Source: Synaphobranchus kaupii (taxonomy: Eukaryota > Chordata > Actinopteri > Anguilliformes > Synaphobranchidae). Taken from it: a stretch of DNA of 64,000 nt. Shown here piece by piece: positions 53,154 through 64,000 of this stretch. Every line of letters begins with the position of its first letter. Within the stretch, counting starts at the first letter, position 1. The notes below the pieces were generated by a model that did no database searches, was not told where the DNA came from, and worked only from the letters and a program-made list of their open reading frames with translations. The stretch is from NCBI GenBank assembly GCA_029718625.1, contig CM056380.1, positions 43,571,689-43,635,688 on the forward strand, given 5' to 3'. A program made the translations under genes and the position numbers.

Positions 53154-54109
53154 GAAGCATTTCAGGTTAAGTAGCTTGCTCAAGGCTACAACCAGGGGTT
53201 GATCTGACGCGGGATGCCAGGGGAAACCATCCCCTCCCCTTTCCATCCCCTTTGCTTTAATGGTTTTCTGTCACATCACAGACCCCACCATCCCCCTTGA
53301 AATATCTTTACAAATCGACCACTGGTTACAACACCAGCACCCCTCGTAGGAATCAAACGTACCACCATAAGAATTACAAGCTAGATATTAACAGGAGAAA
53401 AAACTGAAAGGCCCAGTCAGAATTCATGAGAAAATAAAGCTGTGCTATTTCATAAATATGTGCAACCTGCACTGTTCCTGAACATTGGATACACGTTCAC
53501 TTGATCTGTAACGGTTTCGCCGCCTTTCTTCCTCACCTGTGGCATAGTGTAGGGGGATGGTACCTCTACAGAGGAACCCCACATCAGAGGACCTTCAGTG
53601 CCAGCTTACGGCTGCAACAGCATTCTTTTACATACAGTGGCATATTGTGGGGGCACCATAAACTGCCAACACAAACATATTCTTAAAGAAAGGCATTGCT
53701 GCCATGTTACAGCTCGGTGTAAAGATTACAACACGCTGTATAAATGTCATACAATATCAATTGGCAATCGTAAAATTATCTCAACATAGCAAATGGTCTC
53801 AAATTAGTTACTTCCGCATTCTGTCTGTGGACTTTCTTATGATCCTTGGAAAACCCTCTTTAAAGTTATGCCCGGTGGAAATGCTTCTGGTCCAACCCTG
53901 TGCTTCTCTCTCACTCCTTATTTTAACGTTGAATGATATTGTCCATTTATATACTGATGTAATGGTGATTAGTTTCCATACTTAGCCTGGTGTTACCGTC
54001 ATATTTTCACAACAGTAGCTTTAATTCAGTATACTGCATGAAAAGAGAGAGATCGAGTCCCTGCAAGTAGGATTCACCACTCGATTAAAAATATCTTTTT
54101 TAAATGCTG

Positions 54110-54480
54110 TTCCCCCTTTCTCCTATTTGGATGGCTGAATCCTGTATATCAGCCCTCATTGTTGGAACCTCTGCTGTCGAATTGGGAGAGTACAGACAAG
54201 CGTGTGCCCCCTCCAAAGCTTGCAGTGCCAAGCACCACGTCTTATCGCACTGTGGCTTCCAAAGTCTTCATGTGCAGTTCAACAAGGTGGACTTGCAGGC
54301 ACCTGATCGACCAGCAGGGGTCACTAGAGCGTGATGAGATGTGGATCCCTGCCGAATGAACTCTCCCTAACTCTAGGCAAGGCTGCCACTAATTACACGT
54401 CACCTTGCGGGGCTACTGGCACAGTCGGCATTCCATCCCGAAATGTGGGACCCATCCGTGCACTATGGTGCCTTAATAAA
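54110..54480. repeat. Interspersed repeat copy C
   Basis: Same ordered blocks as 33640-34025: AATTGGGAGAGTACAGACAA, GCCAAGCACCACGTCTTATC, GTGGACTTGCAGGCACCTGA, CAGCAGGGGTCACTAGAGCG, GGATCCCTGCCGAATGAA, GGCACAGTCGGCATTCC. It preserves the stretch (about 54370-54412) that corresponds to the 35-bp minisatellite unit in copy A, here as a single copy. Confidence 0.75.
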
Positions 54481-55962
54481 CCAGATGAGCCTCCCATCAG
54501 CCCAAGATAGGTTTTTAAAGGTAGTCTTTAAGTCTTTCATTGACTATACAAGTATCTCCCTGGGAAAGGGGCGGGGGGGGGCAGACACTACTAAAGAGAA
54601 CTACTGTTGGAGATGGGTGGAAATGTGCAAAGAAATATTAAATATTATATCCCATTGCATTGTAGAATACTCCAGGGCTCTGTACCCATCATGCTGTGCA
54701 CAGATTCCAGTAGATGGTGCTAGAGAGTCATGAGTGCGTTTGGCTTCCTTGCTGAAAAATGTTGTCCAATGATTCAGAAAGGACTGAGCTGTTCATTAAG
54801 GTGAGCAGTTTATGTTTTTTTTATCTGTACATACAAAATTACCCAGCCCAAATGCCAGGGTTATTTTTATTGTATAGTTCTGGTTTTGTGATAAGATTAC
54901 TTAATCAAAAGGTACTTCATACTTCTAAAGAGTCCTGAAAGATTTACTTATTTATCATATTCAATAATTATGCTCATAATTTACTTATGTTGAATATTTA
55001 TGATGTTTCATGGAGTTGTAAGCATAACATTAATGATGTTTTTCAACACGTGTTGTAAGTGCAGGGTTATAGTAAATCAAAATTGACCCTAGGATTATAA
55101 TAATAATTGGATTATTAATTATGAGCATAACATGTACATATTTTTGTGGTGACGCTTGAAAGTCACTGAGACATTTGTGACATAGCTGATATAAGACATA
55201 CTTCTTTAGTGACACTATGACTACCCTTCTTAAAAGACCAGAAGGAAAAATTCAACATTATATGACGGAAATCATTAATAGCAAAGAGTTAAAATTCTTG
55301 AATTTCAAATGTTTATGATGCCCGTTTAGTTGAAAGACAGCATTGCCAGGCATCGCCGTAGTCGTGCGGCAGTCTTAAGAAGGCATATGGATTGTAATTG
55401 TGGAATTGGTTTCTCCCAGGGCCAGGATAATCCTGTTTAAAAACACCACCGAGGTGCGCAAGCTTTTCTAGAGCATTCTTACACAAACACAGCTTAATTG
55501 AAAGTGTCTGGGTGGGTGAGGGGGGAAGTGAAAAACAGGAAGGAGGAATGTCTTCCTCGAAGGAAAAGGGAACCGAGAAATCATCTATATATATGATTAT
55601 AATAATTATTATCAGTATGTTTATTATTGCCTGATTATTATTGTAATGGCAGTAACACAGTAACACGTGTTGTACAGCATTTAATCTTTGGTTTATTTTT
55701 GTCCAACACAACTTAGTGTTTTTCTACGCGCTGAACCTAGCAAATGTATGATGGTTTTTTTATGGCGGGTTTTCCTTCAAATAGTCATTTATGTGCCATT
55801 ACAAATGATTTTCAATTTATAGAATTTTTGAAAGCTGTGTTCTGTTGTTTTAATGAGGTATCGTACAACCGTAGATAAGAGGTTATGTCAATCAATGCCA
55901 ACGGAAGAGTTTAGAAATGGTCCGCTGTCTTTTTACGCTCTCTTCCACAATAGACAATTGAC

Positions 55963-55992
55963 AGCAGATGATCTTATCCAGGGCAACTTACA
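55963..55992 (-). mobile_element. SINE 3' tail fragment
   Basis: AGCAGATGATCTTATCCAGG then GCAACTTACA, the V-SINE-like tail in reverse orientation. Confidence 0.6.
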
Positions 55993-56533
55993 AAGTGCAT
56001 ACAAATATTTAGTCAAGGAGCACTAACAACGCCAGCGCTTAACTCTGACAACCCTGATTTAAGGTTGTGTTACTGTTCATTTTCATGCGCATTATGAGTT
56101 GGCTCGCCATTGAGATTAATGCGGAAATAACAAACAAACAAGTGATTTACGGTTAAATATTCACTCAATATTCATGACTGTCATAAGAATAAAAGGCCAA
56201 TGTGGCCTGAGGCGCTTGAGGCTAACTGTTGATAGCACTGCGTATAGTGCCCTGTATAGAGAATAGCTGCACAGAGCCCTCCCCCTTGGATACGTAAGTG
56301 CACCGCACGCGGGAGGAGTGCTTATGCGCAAGATGGAGCAAGCAGGAGTAGGCCGGGGAAAGGAGGAGGGGCAGCCGCTTGGTCTGCGAGCTTACTGTCG
56401 GAATGTTAATCCCGCTAATGTATTACAGTTGGGGCCGGAGACCGCGGTTAGGGCCGGGCTGGGCCGGGCTGGGCCTGGGGGATGGGGGAGGGGTGAGGGG
56501 GAAGGGGGGGCACCAGAAGCCTTGCAACAGAGA

Positions 56534-56543
56534 TGATTGACAG
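56534..56543 (+). promoter_or_regulatory. PBX-PREP/MEIS decamer TGATTGACAG
   Basis: TGATTGACAG is the exact composite PBX-PREP/MEIS consensus. It lies in a complex, non-repetitive, frame-free stretch (56500-57110) that also has AT-rich homeodomain cores. A single 10-base match is weak evidence on its own. Confidence 0.35.
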
Positions 56544-59224
56544 CAGGAGCTTTCATTTGGGGGCAGCGGATAATGTGCAGGAACTCAGGAGTGCAATTAA
56601 GGGCTTCGCTTCAAAAAAAAAAAAAAGGCGCCGTCGTATTGTGGGCGTGAATAAAAAAAAAACTAAAAAAAAGACTTGGCTCTCCCTTGCGTTATAGTCG
56701 CTCAGGGGCAATGTTTAGACAGGTTCACCTTTCAAGCGGCACTGGGAGGCAAAATGAAAGAGGCACCCTTTCACCATAGGCCAGGCTAGGCTCTGAACTA
56801 TTGTGTTGTCATCTCTGTCTCATCAAGGTATGACTGTGTCCTGGGAGGCTCCCCCTTTGCTAATTACATAGATTGGCTAATTCCTCCTCTCCGATCTGTG
56901 TGGTCTTCCGAGCTGCAGTCTCCCTCCGGGCCTCATAAGCATGTTCTTATTGTGGGCCGTTTATGAAATAAAGGAAAGTCTGAGAGCCCCCCAAGACAAG
57001 TTTATAAATAAATGCTTTTAACAACAGGAGGGCAAGTTAGAGCCAACCACCATTCTGTGCGCCTAATGCCACTCATAAAGGACTTTAAAAGGCACAGGAT
57101 TACTCGGAAAGAAAACTGTCAGATATTCTTGAACACGTGCAGAAGTATTTAATTGTTAGAAATAAAATCACTAAAATATTATTTTCCACCATCACTGATA
57201 TTTTGGTTACTGCTTGGAAAAGGTCTACCTGGTTTGGTGACCAGGGTGAATATGAGCCCATAAGAAATTTATGATATGGAGGAAATTTATGGGAAGGGCA
57301 TGTTTTTTTAGAAATGGAAAAACATCCATAATTTTTGATTGTTTTAGCTATGTTTTCCTTCTAACACAATTGTGGAAAGTCATTATGAAAAATCGTGCCA
57401 AATTGTCAAAATATTTTGGCTTGTAAATAGACACAGTCTATGAACCAATATAAGGTGTCCATGTTATGTTACTGGTTTCTGCAACTTAACATGAATGAGA
57501 AAGAAAGAATAAGGAATATATTTGGTCCTCAAAGTTCCAAATGTGTTTTGCCACATATTTCACATTTGGGGTAGTAAGCACTTGCATATATTCATATATG
57601 GTGATGGCTATTCTGAAATATTCTTGATCATTGCAACACGTGTGTTTGTTCCATGATAAACTGTTTAGCTCTAAAAAATACAAATTTTGCTGCCCACATC
57701 CATTGTGTACATGTCCCTAAATGTACATTTATTATTTCCACACTTAATGTTTTTCCTTATTTCCAAATTCTAGCACAAATGTTTTCAGCAGGAAAAAAAA
57801 GAATGAAATCTGAAAAATATGTAAGAAAAGAATGAGACTTCCCTGAGATCTCAGATAAGATGTTTTTCTCCCTTAGAAGAGTTGTTTCTCAAAGTTAAGA
57901 GCACATGTGCAGGGTGCATGTTCCAAACGGCGTTAACTGCTAACAAACATCAAGGAAATTGAAAGTTGTGAAATGCCAACTATCTGCAGTTTGTTCCGAA
58001 GGCAAGGTTCAGAACTAGTATGCTGTGTTCAATCTTCAAAGTCATATTCCTGTAGTCTGCCAACCCTCACAATAAACCAAAAAAGTTTAATTCCTCATTA
58101 AATTTATTCAAGATCTGACAGGTCGTGCAAATAGCTCATGAAACAAGTGGTATATTAAAACAGCACCCTGAGCTGTCTTTCTGTTCTCATTAATTTGTAT
58201 TGTTAATAAGATCTGAAAGTCATTCCTTCAGACTTTAATTTCTTTAATCCTCTTTTAGAACATATTGCGAAAAGAGCCCCTAAGATGTGACATTTTTGCC
58301 TGTTCTGTTTATATTTTTAATACTAATTACCGTGAAGCCACTTTCTGCTTAAGGTCCCCAGTTATATGAATAACATTTCCAAAGTTTTAATTCAATACTC
58401 TGGCCCCATGACATTAATACACTTTATACTTGATGGAAAAATAATGAACAATAATTAAACCATCTTCTCTGACAATATTTGTAATTAGCGAATTAGTTAA
58501 CACGAGGGTGGCACAGATGGCTCTGAGATTCCACTCCATGCCGTTCTCAATATCTGTTATGTAATTGATGTTTTTCGTTATTAAATTGGATCTAATCTGT
58601 ATGAAGGTTTATATTATTGTGTTAATAGGTAGTCACATGCCAGTGCAAGGTGGGGGTGTAGATTGGCTGTGGCAGGCCACTTCACTCCTACACTTATGAT
58701 AACAGAGGCTCATGAAAGGTCCCCAAGATCTACTGTATGTGACAATGAGACCCGGGAATACACTTTGGTTGGACATGAAAAGCATTCATGAATAAATGTT
58801 GTTTGGGCCGTTTACATTTTCACCTGTTTGATCTAAGTCCTCAAGCCCCCATTTTGTGAGCCGTAGACACGCTGCCTACATTAAGGACGTGCCAACTGAG
58901 GTGTGGGTGCTCAGATTAGCCTTAAAATAAGACTCCTCCACAGAGTTATTCAGTGGTCACTTTAAGTGAACGGAACATGGAAACAGCATCCTATTAACCA
59001 CCATGAAGGACCTGCATGTCCGACTAGCCTCCCAAACAGGTGATGGCAGTCATGGTTCTTTATGTTGTCATGTATCTTTATGTAGGCTGCCATATAAAGC
59101 CCCAGAAAAAAACAATATTACATACCGCTGCTGACACTCCAACCACCAGAAGGACAGAGAATAATAAAAAACTACTACTACTACTAATAATGATATAATA
59201 CTACTAATAATATGAATAATAATA

Positions 59225-59225
<1 letters not shown>

Positions 59226-59278
<53 letters not shown>
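59226..59278. repeat. (ATT)n microsatellite
   Basis: About 17 uninterrupted TTA/ATT units, preceded by imperfect AAT/ACT repeats from 59170. Confidence 0.95.
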
Positions 59279-59279
<1 letters not shown>

Positions 59280-61918
59280 TGCCTTAATAAATTTTCATTC
59301 ATTGTTTTTATTGGTATTGATTTTAATTACAATATAGTCGCATTCTCAGCTGGAAAATTTAAATATAAAAAGCATTAGTGCACAGCTACATGTATGAACT
59401 TTATAGTTCTTGTGCCTTTATTCAGATGCTGGATTGTGAAGATAATTGGTGGACTACATTTATTTGAATTCATTACATGTCTGGCTGACTTACAGTCTTC
59501 CCAACTGCCAACTGTCTTATAATCCGCATATTGTAGCCATGCCATTCACTGGTAATGGTGTGGATATTGGTGCCTGATTTTAATTAAGATCGTCAGGTAT
59601 GTTCACAAAGCCAGCTCGTTTGCACCTGAGTCACTCAGACCCTGGAATGATTACTTAGTGATGTCATGCCATATCACAAAATGAGAGCCCTTGCCTGAGG
59701 GCTTAGGGGGGTAACTTTGGAAATTTGTCTCCGTGTGCTAGGCTTTTCCACTTTCCACATTATTCTTCTTATTCTTCTTCTTCTTCTAATAATAATAATA
59801 AGCAGTTAATAATAATAATTATAATAATAATAATAAAAACAATACAAATGAGAAATTGTTTATCAGGATAAACACCCCTTGGGATTAATGATCTGTTTTT
59901 GAAGGGGCCCTATATGTTTTAGTTTAGTTAAATTTTTTAGTTTAGTTAAATGAATGTATATAGGGGTCCTTTATACATTACATTGCTGTCCATATAAAAT
60001 ATGGTTGTATGGTTTCCTGGCACAGCCAAAGCAAGGCCAAAGAGCTTTGTGCGGCAGCGACAGTGCATAGCAACAGTAGGAGCGAGAGCAGTTAGAGGCA
60101 GCAATGAGTCCTTTCCACATCCGCAGCTCTCAATAAATGTTCTTTGCACTTTTTTGGTGCAGTAATCACTCTGTAGTGTTAATGAGCCTCAGACGTGTTT
60201 TATACTCAACGGTCCGGAAGGCCCTCAGAACTACGTGCCTCTGCCATTGTTTCTACAGCACAGCCCACAGACCTGCTTTCCTGAAGGACCACAAATTCCC
60301 ATAGATATTTATAGTGTGTAAACGGAGACTTTAATGTCTGCAGTCTTAATGTTAATCTGTTGTTGACTGTAATTGTAGCAGTATTGGTCCCAAGGAAATT
60401 TAAATGGAGGCTTAAATTGTTATAAGATCAAGCACTGGTCTTCTACACATGCCATGTAATGTCTCTTGGCCGTAGTACAAATAAGACAGTAGCTAAGTAC
60501 AACATTTGACGTGTTTCCCTCCGTGGTTCAGTTTAAATCATTTTGTGTAATTCAGATCAACAGTCAGAATATGTGACCATGGCAACACTATATGTCGGGC
60601 TATAGCATTAGAGCACCAGTTGCCCGATGTGCCATTAGGAAAAGCATTTTTCACGTTTCATGTTTAAATTTCAAAAATGTTTGTAAAAAAAACATTTTTT
60701 AAAAGTGAAATGTTTAACATGTCCAAAAATTTTGCATTTATAACAAAGATTAAATTTTAGGCTAAAAATTATACTTAGCATTTTTTCAATTCCTTAAACA
60801 TGAATTAAATATTTACATAATGCATTTATCAACTATTTTATATATATATACAAATATATATATATATATATATTTACATAAATGTTGAATATTTGTATTA
60901 AATGTGCTTAACTCTGCCCATGTAGCATAGCCACACAGTAGAATATTGTGTATGTTTGGGTTTCCAAAACATTTTCTTGTCAAGGGTCCCTGATATTCTC
61001 ACCCTGTGGCTGAAGACCTCCACCTCAATAGAATAGTTCAAATTTCACACCTTTATCCAGCACTCACTCACTCAGCTGAAATTCAGTGTTTTTACACAGT
61101 TGTACTTGTACATGGAAGAATGTCGAAATCATGAAGTCAGTATATTATGGATCTTTATGACATGTATGAAGGCTATATGTTCATACAGGATATATGTTTC
61201 ATAAATACAGTGACCACAATATTTCCAAGCATATAGAAATCAGACAAGGATTTTTTTTATTTTATAAAATCTCAAATATGTAATTGATACTATATAATGT
61301 TTTAAAGAATTATTGAAAAGGCAAATGTTTTTTTTCTTTTTACTAAGGACCCTTGGACACATTCACACACATCTGAGAAGCCTTTGTGTATCCAACGTGA
61401 GCAAACCATTAATGAGCCTATAGAAACAGTCAAATTGTACATGTCAAACTCTGACGGACATTCTCAGTATTGGACACAACACCAGCGTATTCATTGGCAT
61501 TGAAACAGCGTTCATTGTGTTCATACTGTGCACATAAGGTAATGTTCTATGGATATTCGTCTTTCTAAACCCATAAACTGAGGCTTTTCTCACAAGACCA
61601 AAACGCCGAGCCTCTGAAGGACTAAAGGCTTAATTTTCTATAAAAAAGCATTCCTCTTCTCTCTGCTCATGTCTGACATCTTGTATTTTTGTGCCGTATG
61701 CATGCATGTCTTACCTATATATACTGACCATTTTAATGTATTCTCCTTTAAGGAACATTTGTTTTAAATCTAAGCTCATCTTGCCGGACTTGAGGAGAAC
61801 ACACCGTTGGCTGAATTATGATAAAAGGCTCATTGATTCCCACAATTCTGATGAGGCACATGTTGTTTCAATAACTTTTAACTTTTTTGAGAGCTGTCCA
61901 GAAATGCTAAACCTAGTT

Positions 61919-62118
61919 ATAGTCTATATTGTGATATTCAGTGTATGGTGTGTGTGTGTGTGGGTGTGTGTGTATATATACAATGAAGACCATTGTATAT
62001 ATACACACACACCCACACACACACACCATACACTGAATATCACAATATAGACTATATTGTGATATTCAGTGTATGGTGTGTGTGTGTGGGTGTGTGTGTA
62101 TATATACAATGAAGACCA
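61919..62118. repeat. Triple fold-back: one 67-bp unit forward, reverse, forward
   Basis: Forward copy 61919-61985 (ATAGTCTATATTGTGATATT ... TATACAATG), reverse-complement copy 61991-62055, forward copy 62052-62118. Each contains the same GTGTG-GGTGTG-TATATATA interior; the first copy has one more GT unit. Junctions are AAGACCATTG and ATAGACTATA. Confidence 0.95.
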
Positions 62119-62764
62119 TTTTTTCAACAGCAGATGTTACGTTGTTCGGGTCCAACACATTTTATCAGAGAAATCACTTCCCTCTTTCTTAGGTTGATGT
62201 TCAGCAAAAGTTCAGAATATCAGTACTATGCATACCTTAAAAAGAGACATATTTACCACCTGCATTTTTATACTTTTCATAAATTATTTTGTTTGATTTC
62301 ATGTCAAATGTTTTTGTTCTTTTTCATCGTCATGCTGTGGTGTCACTTTAGCAGCCTGAAGCACAGTGATGGTCTGGCCATTTGGAACCTTTTGAAATTT
62401 TCAATTAAATAAAAACATTTTATAACAAAGAATTATAACCCAAGTTATGCAGTAGTTGTGTTTTTATAAGAAAGGATGTGGACATTCTTAGGATACTAAC
62501 AGCATAGGACAGTAAAATAGCACCCATTGTAAATATCAGTTTGTGTGAGTACACTGCCTGTTCTATGTTCTATCACTATAATATGTGTATTTAAGATTAA
62601 AACAAAATATTTGTTATTAAGTCACATTTAGTTTTTCTAAATATTTTAAAACAATGATATAGTTGTCACATATATTCAATTCTAATTATTCAAATTATTA
62701 TTTAAAAAACTATCCAAAACAGATTATTAGATGAGATAAAATCTACAGCTTAATGGAACATATA

Positions 62765-64000
62765 CAGTGCCCCCCACTATTATTGGCACCCCTGGTAAAG
62801 ATGAGTAAAAAGGGTTATCGCTCATCAAAAATAAACCACGTGTGCCACAATTATTGGCACCCCTAGAAATTCTTATCAGCAAAATGTAACTGAAGCATTT
62901 TTCCATTTATATTTAACTTTTTTAAGTTGATCAGAGTGTTTAGGAACTTTCAAGCAGTAATCCATGACTTCCTGTTTCACTGGGGTATAACTATGAGGTG
63001 ACACAAAGGCCATATTCTCTTATTCATACTCCAACATGGGAAAGATGAGAACACACAAATCAAATGAGGGAAAAGTGTGTTGAGCTTCATAAGGCTACTC
63101 ACCTGGAAATGCCCATATCTACCATTAGGGCAATACTTAAAAAGTTCAAAGCAACTAGAACTGTTACAAACTTGCCTGGAAGAGGACCCAAGTTTATTTT
63201 GCCCCCACGCACAGTGAGGAGGTAAGAGAGGCAAAAAAAATCCCCAAGGATCACTGTTGGAGAATTTCAGAGGAAAGTAGCATCTTGGGGTCATCAAGTC
63301 TCCAAATCTACCATTAGACGTCACCTCCATGCCAACAAATTACTGTCATGACCTTTCCTGTCATTTCACCACAAATGTAAGCGCCTGGAGTTTGCTAAAC
63401 GCTACTGGAACTTTGACTGGAACCGTCTTCTATGGTCAGATGAAACGAAAATTTTGCTTTTCGGCAACCAACACTCAAGGTGGGTTTGGCGTAAAAAGAA
63501 GGATGGCTATACCGAAAATAACCTGATCCCCACTGTTAAGTATGGGAGAGGTTCTGTGATGTTGTGAGGCTGTTTTTCTTCCAAAGGGAACCTTGTTAGG
63601 GTACATGGCATCATGAACTCCAAGAAATACCAGGAAATTTTAACTAAACTAAAACTGGGTTGTCGTTGGATCTTCCAGCAGGACAATGATCCAAAACATA
63701 CGTCCAAATCAACACAAAAATGGTTAACTGAACACAAAATCAAGCTTCCGCCATGGCCATCTCAGTCCCCTGACCTAAACCCCATTGGAAACCTGTGGGA
63801 TGAGCTGAAGAGGAGAGTTCACAAGAGAGGACCTAGGACTCTGGATGATCTGGAGAGATTCTGTGAGGAGGAATGGTCTCAGATTCCTTGCACTGTATTC
63901 TCCAACCTTATTAGATGTTACGGGAGAAGACTCAGTGCTGTTTTATTGGCAAAGGAAGGTTGTAAAAAGTATTAAATGCAGGGGTGCCAATAATTGTGGC
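62765..64000 (+). mobile_element. Tc1-like transposon, right end beyond window
   Basis: Begins after TA (62763-62764) with CAGTGCCCCCCACTATTATT, the same terminus as the MITE at 30637. It contains a decayed transposase and reaches the window edge at GGGGTGCCAATAATTGTGGC, an internal block also found at 30951-30970 of the MITE. The right terminal repeat is outside. Confidence 0.92.
63088..63975 (+). pseudogene. Tc1-type transposase, inactivated
   Basis: One frame runs from about 63088 to the TAA at 63973. It has the helix-turn-helix-like stretch STIRAILKKFKATRTVTNLP, the first catalytic Asp in LLWSDETKI and the second in FQQDNDPKH; the third position, 35 residues later, reads PIGNLW where active enzymes have PIENLW. 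The catalytic Glu is thus Gly (GAA to GGA). Three stop codons interrupt: TAA at 63223, TGA at 63349 (from CGA by C to T) and TGA at 63565 (from TGG by G to A). No frameshift is seen after 63223; the start is unclear and may be frameshifted near 63080. Dead element. Confidence 0.9.

Larger units (their letters stand above)
53154..62764. other. Intergenic DNA upstream of pnlip, no gene recognised
   Basis: Apart from the repeats listed separately, this holds unique sequence: complex, GC-mixed blocks at about 56090-57110 and 58140-58500 that look like candidate regulatory DNA, and AT-rich DNA elsewhere. Short open frames carry no family features. The next gene expected from human synteny was not seen. 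Confidence 0.5.

Overview
This window is vertebrate nuclear DNA, most likely from a ray-finned fish. The evidence is two genes with spliced, phase-consistent exons whose products match the bony-vertebrate proteins HSPA12A and pancreatic lipase, plus repeats typical of fish genomes: an L1-type LINE, Tc1-like transposons, tRNA-type SINE fragments, an L2-like LINE 3' end, many fold-back MITEs and long GT tracts. The species cannot be told from the sequence. Nothing prokaryotic (operon, CRISPR array, phage) is present.

Layout. 1-65 is the end of a MITE cut by the window edge. 120-6471 holds a complete L1-type retrotransposon on the minus strand, with intact ORF1 and ORF2, an A tail and a perfect 14-bp target-site duplication. 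7519-7780 is a 28-bp minisatellite (9 full units). 8652-10471 is a 52-unit, 35-bp minisatellite that grew inside a copy of an interspersed repeat whose other copies lie near 33.65 kb and 54.1 kb. 11290-25963 (plus strand) carries the last six coding exons of HSPA12A; its earlier exons lie before the window or were not found, so the LINE and both minisatellites probably sit in an HSPA12A intron or 5' flank. 25964-41033 is intergenic, with several MITEs, short palindromes and candidate conserved non-coding stretches. 41034-52620 (minus strand) is a complete pancreatic lipase gene: 12 coding exons, all phases matching, 472 codons, with a short 3' UTR with AATAAA, and a promoter with TATA boxes and a PTF1-like acinar element. 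52622-62764 is intergenic, with an L2-like 3' end, SINE pieces and regulatory-looking sequence. 62765 to the end is a dead Tc1-like transposon running off the window.

How it fits together. HSPA12A and the pancreatic lipase gene face each other tail to tail. The same neighbours occur in the same orientation on human 10q25, so this is conserved synteny, which supports both assignments. The lipase keeps the catalytic Ser, Asp and His, the full lid loop between two cysteines, and the C-terminal PLAT domain; it should be a secreted, colipase-dependent triglyceride lipase of the exocrine pancreas.

The most notable structures are DNA-level: the intact LINE, the minisatellite with ordered unit variants born inside a dispersed repeat, a 158-bp palindrome inside a Tc1-type element, a forward-reverse-forward triplication at 61.9-62.1 kb suggesting a double template switch, and a 540-bp GT/GC tract with a G-quadruplex motif that starts in an HSPA12A splice donor. 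No unknown gene system was recognised.
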